This document shows positions 1 through 6,399 of a DNA stretch of 11,216 bases, piece after piece. Location: positions 1 to 11,216 of the forward strand of contig CAYFMW010000031.1 in the NCBI GenBank assembly GCA_964344335.1, given 5' to 3'. Each line of letters starts with the position of its first letter. The stretch's first letter is position 1. The notes under the pieces are model-generated. The model was given only the letters and a program-made list of their open reading frames with translations, ran no database searches and had not been told where the DNA came from. A program made the position numbers and the translations under genes. This stretch comes from RUG11894 sp964344335. GTDB taxonomy: Bacteria; Bacillota; Clostridia; Peptostreptococcales; Anaerovoracaceae.

Positions 1-84
1 CTAAGAACCGCGACCCGTGATTGTCCGCGTGTGCAAGCTACATCCCTCGCCGAGCGGTCAAAGAATACAGGCGATGCTTGGTTG
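1..84. other. Upstream flank, no gene recognised
   Basis: The frame starting at base 1 stays open to a TGA at 115-117, but the encoded 38 residues show no recognisable domain and the stretch runs through the promoter at 85-93. Another open frame beginning GTG-like at 17 overlaps the yhaM start and also has no support. The stretch is most simply read as intergenic DNA or the far end of an unidentified upstream element. Confidence 0.4.
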
Positions 85-93
85 TGGTATAAT
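85..93 (+). promoter_or_regulatory. Extended -10 promoter of the yhaM-recD2-comFC operon
   Basis: A perfect TATAAT lies at 88-93, preceded by TG at 85-86, giving the TGN-TATAAT extended -10 pattern that sigma-A can use without a good -35. No convincing -35 hexamer lies 16-18 bases upstream. Transcription would start near base 100, giving a very short leader before the ribosome binding site GGAGGT at 104-109 and the ATG at 114. The promoter is assigned from sequence alone. Confidence 0.6.
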
Positions 94-113
94 AATTCCA
101 AACGGAGGTTCAT

Positions 114-1085
114 ATGAGCAAGGAGATTTTTGTAAATACACTGCAGGTCGGCGAGGAGATCGTCGGATTTTTCATGATAAAGCTCATCGGCGTAAAGACG
201 GGCTCGAACAATAAACAATATCTCGATTTAATTCTCGGCGATTCTACGGGCGAGATAAGCGGCAAGAAGTGGGATGTAAGCGACGACGAGGCCATGCGCC
301 TTGCGAACATCTTGGCGGGGGATCTGGTCAAGATTAAGGCGAAGGTGAGCGAGTGGAACGGGACGAAGCAGCTCACCGTTTCGCGCATCAGGGAGCTTCG
401 CGCGGACGAGAAATTTCCGATGTCCGATTTCGTGAGCTCCGCACCCGAGGACTCGGGCGAGATGTACGATTATATATACGAGAAGGCCCTGAGCATCGGG
501 GACGAGGGGCTCAGGAGTATGGCCCTGCTCTTTTTGGACAGCGAAAAGGAGCGTCTGCTCTACTATCCCGCGGCGATGAGGAACCACCATGCCCAGTACG
601 GGGGTATGCTTTACCACATGAAGCGCATGCTGATGATGGGCGAAAAAGCCTGCGAAATCTATCCCGTGCTCGACAGAGACTGGGTACTTTGCGGGGTTAT
701 TTTGCACGATATGGAAAAGCTGAACGAGATTCTCTCCAACGAGTACGGCGTGAGCCCCGGTTACAGCACCAAAGGCAAGCTTTTGGGCCACATAAGTCAA
801 GGAGTTGTAAAAATTTCGCAGATGGCGGAGGAAGTCGGCCTCGACGAGGAGAGGACGATGATGCTCCAGCATATGATACTCTCTCATCACTACGAACCCG
901 AATACGGAAGCCCGGTAAAGCCTATGTTCCCGGAAGCCGAGATGCTCCACTATCTCGACATGGTAGATGCGAAGCTCTTCGACCATGAGGAGGCGCTCGA
1001 GGGCGTTGCGCCGGGGAATTTCTCCGAGCCCGTATTTACCCTCGACAGACGCATGCTCTACAAGCCGAGCTTTGCGGATGAATAA
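114..1085 (+). CDS. yhaM: 3'-5' exoribonuclease, YhaM family (OB-fold + HD domain)
   Basis: This 323-residue cytoplasmic protein matches the length and layout of Bacillus YhaM (about 314 residues), a metal-dependent 3'-5' exoribonuclease that trims single-stranded RNA and has also been linked to DNA. Residues 1-95 form the nucleic-acid-binding OB-fold (seen in the stretch LDLILGDSTGEI and the later LVKIKAKV). Residues 150-285 form the HD phosphohydrolase domain. Visible metal-ligand candidates are H158/H159, the HD pair H198-D199 in ILHDMEK, H226, the H258-H259 pair in LSHHYEPEYGSP, and D282. The ATG at 114 is chosen because GGAGGT sits four bases upstream and the OB-fold begins at once. It is first in an operon with recD2, whose ATG lies three bases after this stop. 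Family assignment is firm; the exact substrate in this organism is inferred. Confidence 0.93.
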   Translation: MSKEIFVNTLQVGEEIVGFFMIKLIGVKTGSNNKQYLDLILGDSTGEISGKKWDVSDDEAMRLANILAGDLVKIKAKVSEWNGTKQLTVSRIRELRADEKFPMSDFVSSAPEDSGEMYDYIYEKALSIGDEGLRSMALLFLDSEKERLLYYPAAMRNHHAQYGGMLYHMKRMLMMGEKACEIYPVLDRDWVLCGVILHDMEKLNEILSNEYGVSPGYSTKGKLLGHISQGVVKISQMAEEVGLDEERTMMLQHMILSHHYEPEYGSPVKPMFPEAEMLHYLDMVDAKLFDHEEALEGVAPGNFSEPVFTLDRRMLYKPSFADE

Positions 1086-1088
1086 GCC

Positions 1089-3308
1089 ATGATGGAAGAA
1101 AAGCTTGGCCGCCTGGCCGATATAATATACTTTAACGATGCGAATTGTTACACGGTAGCAGTCTTCGAAACGGAGAACGAGCAGTTCAGCGCCGTCGGTT
1201 ACATGCCGGCCCCGTCTAAGGGAAAGCGCTACGAACTCTCGGGGGAGTGGGGCGTCCACCCCAGATACGGTGAGCAGTTCGCTTTTTCCTCTTTTAAGGA
1301 AGTCGAGCCGACGACGGAGGATGGCATTGCGGCCTTTCTTGCGAGCGGAGTCTTTAAGGGCGTCGGTCCGGTTACAGCCGAGGCCATAGTTAAAAAATTC
1401 GGCAGCGAAGCTCTGAAGATAATCCAAAACGAACCCGACAAACTTACGGAAGTGCCCGGCATCGGCAAGATGCGCGCTGCCTCCATAGCCGAGAGCTATG
1501 CGCAGCACCGGGAATTCGCGCAGACTGTAATAGAGCTATCCGCATACGATATCTCCGCAGCTTCCTGCACCAAGCTCTACAAGGCATACGGGGCGAATGC
1601 TCCCGAAATAGTCAGGGAAAATCCCTATCGCCTCATCTCCGATATCTACGGCATAGGCTTTCGAAAGGCGGATAAAATAGCCGAGAAATTGGGTTTCGAG
1701 AGGGAGCATCCACAGCGCATAAAGAGCGGATTTCTTTATTATCTGGAAAGTTTGGCCGGCGAAGGAAACAGTTATGCTCCCAGAGACGAGTTCGTGGAGC
1801 ATTGCGCGCAGTTCTTGGATGTTACAAGGAGCGATGTTGCGGAAGTAATAATAGATCTGGTGATTGACGGATCAATATTTTTAGAGGACCTCGACGGCAG
1901 TCAGATAGTCCAGCTCAGCCGATATAACAGGGCGGAGAGGAAGGTCGCGGAGAGGATTTCCGCGCTTGCGGGGGCTCATATCGCTCCACTTCCGGTCGAC
2001 CTGGAACTTTCGATTGCCGCTAGCGAAGCGGATAGCGGGCATCAGCTTTCGGAGCTTCAAAAGCGGGCGGTGGCTTCGTGCCTCGACAGCGGGGTGTTCG
2101 TGATAACCGGCGGCCCGGGCACGGGCAAGACTACGATTATCAGAGCCATTTTATATATACTTAATAGTGCGGGTCTTAAGACCGCGCTGGCGGCTCCAAC
2201 GGGTCGGGCTGCAAAGCGCATGTCGGAGGCGACGGGAGAGGATGCCTCTACTGTGCACAGGCTACTCGAATATTCATATTCCGAGACGGCGGAGCAGATG
2301 CGCTTCGGGCGCAATTTGGAAAATCCTCTGGATTTCGACTGCATAATAATCGACGAGATGTCCATGGTGGATATACTGCTGATGGAAGGCTTGCTGGATG
2401 CGGTCAAGCCCGGCACGAGGTTGATACTCGTCGGCGATGCGGACCAGCTTCCCAGCGTAGGCGCGGGCAATGTGCTGCGGGACATAATCGACAGCGAGAC
2501 TGTAAACAGCGTAAGGCTGAAGGAGGTCTTCCGTCAGGCCTGCGAGAGCATGATAGTCGTAAATGCCCACCTCATAAATCGGGGTGAATATCCCGCCTGC
2601 AACGAGAGCGATACGGATTTCTTTTTCCTGAATCGCGCTTCTCAGACAGATATACGCGATACCATCAGGGATCTTCTGGCCAGGAGACTTCCTTCTTATT
2701 ACACCGACATCGATCCTCTGGACATACAGGTACTCACTCCGACGAAGAAGGGCATGCTCGGCAGCGTGCAGCTCAACCGCATGCTTCAGGAGTTGTTGAA
2801 TCCGCCTGCGCCCGGCAAGAAAGAGAAGAACTTCGGCGAGCGCCTCTATCGGGAAGGCGACAAGGTAATGCAGAACAAAAACGATTATATGCTCAGCTGG
2901 CGCTCGCTCGAGGATATGAGCGAGGGCGAGGGCGTGTTCAACGGAGATCTGGGGATTATACACAGCATAGACTTGGAGAACGGAGAAATAAGTGTGCTCT
3001 TCGACGCTTACAGGCTTGCGACTTACGATTTTTCGAATATCGAGGAGATAGAGCCTGCCTATGCGATGACCGTTCACAAGAGCCAGGGCTCGGAATTTCC
3101 CGTGGTCGTTATGCCGATGAGCCGCTTTGCAACCATGCTATCCACGCGCAATCTGCTCTATACGGCTGTGACCCGCGCGGTGGAGGGTGTAGTTATGGTC
3201 GGCCTGCCTGAGGCCATGCACGCCATGGTGGACAATAATTCCATCGTCGAAAGATATTCCGCCCTTTCGCATCGGCTGAGGGCTATCCGGGATTTTCTCA
3301 ATGAATGA
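1089..3308 (+). CDS. recD2: RecD2-type ATP-dependent 5'-3' DNA helicase (SF1B)
   Basis: At 739 residues this is the size of RecD2, the helicase used by bacteria for genome maintenance outside a RecBCD complex. The N-terminal region (about 1-75) is the OB-like RecD2 domain, followed by helix-hairpin-helix repeats at about 85-200 (e.g. FKGVGPVTAEAI, VPGIGKMRAASI, IYGIGFRKADKI). The helicase core has a Q-motif-like SELQKRAV near 320, Walker A GGPGTGKT at 341-348, Walker B DEMS at 422-425, then GDADQLPSVG, EVFRQA, the HKSQG motif at 663-667 and YTAVTRA with the arginine finger at R696. All motifs are intact, so it should be active. There is no strong ribosome binding site. The start lies three bases after the yhaM stop, which suggests translational coupling; an ATG one codon later is equally possible. 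The end overlaps comFC by 8 bases. Confidence 0.96.
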   Translation: MMEEKLGRLADIIYFNDANCYTVAVFETENEQFSAVGYMPAPSKGKRYELSGEWGVHPRYGEQFAFSSFKEVEPTTEDGIAAFLASGVFKGVGPVTAEAIVKKFGSEALKIIQNEPDKLTEVPGIGKMRAASIAESYAQHREFAQTVIELSAYDISAASCTKLYKAYGANAPEIVRENPYRLISDIYGIGFRKADKIAEKLGFEREHPQRIKSGFLYYLESLAGEGNSYAPRDEFVEHCAQFLDVTRSDVAEVIIDLVIDGSIFLEDLDGSQIVQLSRYNRAERKVAERISALAGAHIAPLPVDLELSIAASEADSGHQLSELQKRAVASCLDSGVFVITGGPGTGKTTIIRAILYILNSAGLKTALAAPTGRAAKRMSEATGEDASTVHRLLEYSYSETAEQMRFGRNLENPLDFDCIIIDEMSMVDILLMEGLLDAVKPGTRLILVGDADQLPSVGAGNVLRDIIDSETVNSVRLKEVFRQACESMIVVNAHLINRGEYPACNESDTDFFFLNRASQTDIRDTIRDLLARRLPSYYTDIDPLDIQVLTPTKKGMLGSVQLNRMLQELLNPPAPGKKEKNFGERLYREGDKVMQNKNDYMLSWRSLEDMSEGEGVFNGDLGIIHSIDLENGEISVLFDAYRLATYDFSNIEEIEPAYAMTVHKSQGSEFPVVVMPMSRFATMLSTRNLLYTAVTRAVEGVVMVGLPEAMHAMVDNNSIVERYSALSHRLRAIRDFLNE

Positions 3309-4008
3309 GTTGATTGCGGTTTTTACGGAAAGGGTTCTCGAGGCTGTATTCCCCGGCGGCATATACTGCATTTGCTGCGGAGACAGTCTGGAGGAATCTT
3401 CGGGGCACGGGCTCTGCTCAAAATGCGTGGAAAAGATGCCCTGGGCGCCGGAAAACCCCTTCGGGAAATATATGGAGGATTTCGCTTTCGACGCTCTCTA
3501 CCCCTGCCTGCGCTACGGATTGCACTCAAGAAGGATAATGAACGCTCTTAAGAACGGAGGCAGGCCATATCTTGCGCGCAATGTGGCATACAGCCTGGCG
3601 GAGAGGCTCTCCATGGAAGAAGAGCTGCCCAATTTGCTTGTCGCTGTGCCCTCTCATCCCGACAAGATGATGAGGCGTGGCTACAATCAGGCGGAGCTTT
3701 TAGCGCAATATACGGCCGGTTTTACGGGGCTCGATTATGCCTGCGGAGGGCTCATAAAGACAGAAAATACAGCCTCCATGCGCCTGGCGCGCGCGCAGGA
3801 GCGACGGAGCCTGCTGTCCTCCGCTTTCGCCGTTTCGGAGAAGTTAAAGGAGAGTTGCAAAGGAGCTTTTATCTGTCTGGTGGACGATGTGGTCACCACC
3901 GGAAGCACGGCCGATGCCTGCGCTCGGGTCCTTAAGGAAGCGGGTGCGAGCAAGGTGTGCGTTCTGTGCTATGCGGCGAGCAGCGGATACAGAAATCCCG
4001 AGGAATGA
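3301..4008 (+). CDS. comFC: ComF family protein (ComFC-like phosphoribosyltransferase fold)
   Basis: A 235-residue protein of the ComFC/GntX family, needed in competent bacteria for late steps of DNA uptake and thought to bind single-stranded DNA with ComFA and DprA. The N-terminus carries a zinc-ribbon with C23-X2-C26 and C39-X2-C42. The C-terminus carries the PRPP-binding loop CLVDDVVTTGST at about 192-203, with the acidic pair D195-D196, followed by the usual STADACARVLKEAGA helix. A conserved arginine-rich GYNQAELLA segment precedes it. The start codon lies inside the recD2 end (8-base overlap), so the two are probably translationally coupled. No comFA is present next to it; recD2 occupies that position. 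No T-rich terminator follows the stop. The family call is secure. A role in natural transformation here is inferred, and related proteins have other roles. Confidence 0.92.
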   Translation: MNELIAVFTERVLEAVFPGGIYCICCGDSLEESSGHGLCSKCVEKMPWAPENPFGKYMEDFAFDALYPCLRYGLHSRRIMNALKNGGRPYLARNVAYSLAERLSMEEELPNLLVAVPSHPDKMMRRGYNQAELLAQYTAGFTGLDYACGGLIKTENTASMRLARAQERRSLLSSAFAVSEKLKESCKGAFICLVDDVVTTGSTADACARVLKEAGASKVCVLCYAASSGYRNPEE

Positions 4009-4016
4009 TAAAAAAA

Positions 4017-4046
4017 TAGTCAACTCAAAAGGCTATGTGCTATAAT
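4017..4046 (+). promoter_or_regulatory. Promoter of the structured RNA
   Basis: A perfect TATAAT at 4041-4046 is preceded by TG at 4038-4039, giving an extended -10. A weak -35, TAGTCA at 4017-4022 (4 of 6 matches to TTGACA), is 18 bases upstream. The start point would be near 4053, just 5' of the helix that closes the RNA. This agreement between promoter and RNA boundary supports both calls. Confidence 0.65.
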
Positions 4047-4052
4047 TAATGC

Positions 4053-4232
4053 TGCATGAAAGTTCGCCCGGGTCTGCGGTTGAAAGTCCAGGCCGGCTAT
4101 GGGCAAAAGGACCCACGTAAACCGACTCAAGGAGTCGGCGATCATGGCATAGCTTAGAAGTAAGTCCTCGGAAAATCCGGTAAAGGCGAGTGTGGGGGCA
4201 AAGACCGGGTCAGCCGGGCGTCACTTTCATAT
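4053..4232 (+). ncRNA. raiA RNA: raiA-motif structured RNA
   Basis: This gene-free stretch of about 180 bases encodes a strongly folded RNA. The ends pair: 4056-4063 (ATGAAAGT) with 4223-4230 (ACTTTCAT), then, after a small internal loop, 4065-4071 (CGCCCGG) with 4214-4220 (CCGGGCG). Inside are a perfect 7-bp hairpin at 4122-4138, a 6-bp helix joining 4096-4101 (GCTATG) to 4148-4153 (CATAGC), and TGGG/CCCA at 4100-4103 and 4112-4115, some of which may be alternatives. The unpaired-looking GGTTGAAAGTCC and the segment around the GGCAAAAGGACCCACGTAAACC run look like conserved family blocks. The size, the position just after comFC, and these blocks fit the raiA motif RNA of Bacillota and Actinobacteria, a large structured RNA linked in Clostridium to sporulation and aerotolerance. 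The assignment rests on remembered consensus and context. The fold itself is seen directly. Confidence 0.8.
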
Positions 4233-4234
4233 AG

Positions 4235-4251
4235 GCTCCTGCCGCAGGAGC
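4235..4251 (+). promoter_or_regulatory. Short GC hairpin between the RNA and cdaA
   Basis: GCTCCTG (4235-4241) pairs perfectly with CAGGAGC (4245-4251) around a three-base loop. No T-tract follows, so it does not look like an intrinsic terminator. It contains an AGGAG (4246-4250) that could serve an ATG at 4257, so it may hide that site and favour the start at 4281, or it may act as a processing or pausing hairpin. Confidence 0.4.
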
Positions 4252-4270
4252 AGGAGATGCACTCAATTGC

Positions 4271-4276
4271 GGAGGT
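4271..4276 (+). promoter_or_regulatory. Ribosome binding site deciding the cdaA start
   Basis: GGAGGT lies four bases ahead of the ATG at 4281. The yhaM gene in this window uses the same GGAGGT with a four-base spacing. This favours 4281 over the in-frame ATG at 4257, whose adjacent AGGAG copies are either touching the start codon or inside the 4235-4251 hairpin. Confidence 0.6.
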
Positions 4277-4280
4277 ACAG

Positions 4281-5138
4281 ATGGGAAAATTGACAGGCCT
4301 TTTAAAAGGTCTGGTCTTTACGGATGTAGTGGATATATTAATCGTCAGCTATATCCTGTACAGGGTCATCAATTACATCAGATCTACCAGGGCATGGCAG
4401 CTCGCAAAGGGCGTGCTTATGCTCATTATCGGATATCTTTTGACGGATCTGTTTCACCTTTATACAGCAAACTGGCTGCTTAGAGGTGTTTTGAATGTAG
4501 GCGCCCTTGCTTTGGTCGTCGTTTTTCAGCCGGAGCTGCGCCGCGCTTTGGAGTACCTCGGACGGGGCAAATTCACCGGCAGGGGCTACTCGGTCGAAAG
4601 GGAGCGCGTAAGCGCCATTGTGGATATATTGCTTCGCAGCGTGGAGTATATGTCATCGCGCAGAATCGGAGCGATAGTGGTTATGGAGAACGAGACGGCG
4701 CTCCAGGATGTGGCGGAGACCGGTACCCTTCTGGATGCCAGGCTCACCGAGCCCCTAATCGAAAATATATTCTTTAAGGGTTCGCCGCTTCACGACGGGG
4801 CCACAATTATAAGGGAAGATCGTGTACTATCGGCGGGCTGCGTCCTGCCGCTGACGGAGAACCCGAATCTCAGCAAAGATTTGGGGACTCGCCACAGGGC
4901 CGCCATAGGCATTTCGGAAGTTTCCGACGCTCTGGTAATTGTGGTCTCCGAAGAGACCGGGATAATTTCCATAGCGCAGGACGGAAAACTTTCGCGCTTT
5001 TTGGACCTTAAATCCGTGGAAAAGGCCCTGCTGGAGCTATACCTCAAGAAGTATTCTCAGAACGAATCCCGCGTTATGAAAATGCTGAACTCAACATTCA
5101 GGAAGGAAGACGATGAATCGGAACTCGACGATAAATAA
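4281..5138 (+). CDS. cdaA: Diadenylate cyclase CdaA (c-di-AMP synthase)
   Basis: This membrane enzyme condenses two ATP into cyclic di-AMP, the second messenger that controls potassium and osmotic balance and cell-wall homeostasis in Gram-positive bacteria. From the ATG at 4281 it has 285 residues, close to the family's usual 270-280. Three membrane segments are visible at about 13-31, 42-58 and 64-82, followed by the DisA_N/DAC domain from about 100 to 245. Catalytic signatures are intact: DGA at 172-174 (in SPLHDGATII) and RHR at 204-206 (in GTRHRAAIGISE). The last 15 residues are charged and acidic. An in-frame ATG at 4257 would add eight residues; I prefer 4281 for its GGAGGT. The gene overlaps cdaR by 26 bases. 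It is first in the conserved cdaA-cdaR-glmM operon, and it may be transcribed by read-through from the upstream structured RNA. Confidence 0.96.
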   Translation: MGKLTGLLKGLVFTDVVDILIVSYILYRVINYIRSTRAWQLAKGVLMLIIGYLLTDLFHLYTANWLLRGVLNVGALALVVVFQPELRRALEYLGRGKFTGRGYSVERERVSAIVDILLRSVEYMSSRRIGAIVVMENETALQDVAETGTLLDARLTEPLIENIFFKGSPLHDGATIIREDRVLSAGCVLPLTENPNLSKDLGTRHRAAIGISEVSDALVIVVSEETGIISIAQDGKLSRFLDLKSVEKALLELYLKKYSQNESRVMKMLNSTFRKEDDESELDDK

Positions 5139-6381
5139 AGTGATCGCCGTAATTCTGGCGATTTTATTATGGGCCTATGTCGTAATCGTGGTAAATCCTC
5201 CTTCCACTGCGATGGTCAGAGGCGTTCCGGTGCAACTCTTAAATGCCGACAAGCTGAAGAGGGCAAAGCTCGCCATAGCCGGGGACGGAATTTATACGGT
5301 GGATGTTCTGCTGTCTGGCACGCGTTTGGATGTTACGGGTGTCGAGGAAGGCAGCGTAACGGCGACGGCGGATCTCGGAGAACTGACCGCAGGGCAAAAT
5401 TACATCACTGTTAAGGTGAGCGCTCCCGAGTCTACCACTATAGAGGAGATACGGACCGAAAGGATTCAGGTCTATGTGGACGAGCTGGTTAGCGTCGAGA
5501 AGGATGTTCGCCTGAATGTTACGAACATTCCCGAGGATATGGAGCTCGGCGCCCTGATGCTCAGCAACAAAACCGTTGCGGTCAGCGGTGCAAAGATCCT
5601 GGTCGATTCGGTAAAATATTTGAACGCGGATCTCGATGCGAGCGAGCTTAACGCGGATATAGTCAAGACCTTAAATCTTTCAGTTGCGCCCGTGAACGCC
5701 GACGGCAGGCTCGTTAAAGGAGTGAGTGTGGCGACTGAAAAAATCAAGCTTACGGCAGCTCTTTATAATGTCAGCTTCGTTCCGCTTTATACCAGAGTTG
5801 AGGGCATTCCGGGGCTGGGGGCGAGCATCGAAAGTACGAGCATCCCTTCCGATGTTTATATAAAGGCTCCTCTCGAGGAGCTTTCGCGGATAGCTCAGAT
5901 AGAGACCGAGGTGATAAACATAGAAGGTGTTATCGAAAACTGCGATTTAGAGTTAAAACTTATTCTTCCTAAGGGCGTGGAGCTTTCGGAGAGAAATCCC
6001 CCGCTCGTGGCGAGTTTTGTAATAAGCGACAGCGGTACATTGAGCTTCATGTACAGTGCGGATTCAATTCAAAAGCTGAATCTGGATCCGACCCTTGTAG
6101 CGACGGCGATTGAGGTGGATTCCGAGGCAATTCGCGCGGATGTGAGCGCAACAGTGGAGATTCTTGAAGTGATGGCCGCTTCGGACATCGTTCTGGAGAT
6201 AGATATGTCGGAGTTAATGGAGCCCGGAGTCTATGAGCTTGCAATCAGCGGGCGTTCGCTTTCTCACGAGGGGATTGCGGTCGCGGTGGAACCCGCAGTC
6301 GCGCATGTGATTGTGGAGCATAGCGGCATTACCGCCGAGGAACCCGGTCCTGATTCTGAAGGATCGGGCGGTCAAAATTAA
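5113..6381 (+). CDS. cdaR: CdaR, YbbR-domain regulator of CdaA
   Basis: A 422-residue membrane-anchored protein with one N-terminal transmembrane segment at about 8-28 (INKVIAVILAILLWAYVVIV) and an extracellular part made of YbbR repeats. By spacing there are about four, near 30-120, 125-215, 220-300 and 310-400. The C-terminal 15-20 residues are rich in Glu, Gly, Ser and Pro and look disordered. In Bacillus, Listeria and Staphylococcus CdaR (YbbR) binds CdaA in the membrane and modulates c-di-AMP production. The order directly after cdaA and before glmM is the classical arrangement. The ATG at 5113 follows GGAAGG at 5101-5106 and lies inside the end of cdaA, giving a 26-base overlap that implies coupled translation and balanced amounts. 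YbbR repeats diverge quickly, so operon position supports the call as much as the sequence does. Confidence 0.93.
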   Translation: MNRNSTINKVIAVILAILLWAYVVIVVNPPSTAMVRGVPVQLLNADKLKRAKLAIAGDGIYTVDVLLSGTRLDVTGVEEGSVTATADLGELTAGQNYITVKVSAPESTTIEEIRTERIQVYVDELVSVEKDVRLNVTNIPEDMELGALMLSNKTVAVSGAKILVDSVKYLNADLDASELNADIVKTLNLSVAPVNADGRLVKGVSVATEKIKLTAALYNVSFVPLYTRVEGIPGLGASIESTSIPSDVYIKAPLEELSRIAQIETEVINIEGVIENCDLELKLILPKGVELSERNPPLVASFVISDSGTLSFMYSADSIQKLNLDPTLVATAIEVDSEAIRADVSATVEILEVMAASDIVLEIDMSELMEPGVYELAISGRSLSHEGIAVAVEPAVAHVIVEHSGITAEEPGPDSEGSGGQN

Positions 6382-6399
6382 AGTTTAGGAGCATTTGCA

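Noticed and set aside
42..66. tRNA-Leu/Ser-like D-arm (GCCGAGCGGTCAAAG)
   Set aside because: There is no acceptor stem, anticodon arm or TTC arm around it, so the similarity is chance.
228..1508. A 426-codon open frame on the minus strand opposite yhaM and recD2
   Set aside because: It has no recognisable domain or ribosome binding site, and it lies across two genes with complete family motifs on the + strand. It is a codon-bias shadow.
2274..3077. A 267-codon minus-strand open frame opposite recD2
   Set aside because: It is antisense to conserved helicase motifs and has no start signal or domain.
4076..4095. RNase P RNA, because of the GTTGAAAGTCC resemblance to its GAGGAAAGTCC block
   Set aside because: The RNA is far too short and lacks the ACAGAA-type partner block and the rest of the RNase P core.
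4053..4232. c-di-AMP (ydaO-type) riboswitch controlling cdaA
   Set aside because: I do not find the conserved ydaO blocks (for example GGGGAACC and GCCGGGUGAA-type runs), and the paired elements do not match its pseudoknotted fold.
4235..4251. Intrinsic terminator of the structured RNA
   Set aside because: The stem is perfect but is followed by CAGGAGATGC, with no T-tract, so termination there is not supported.
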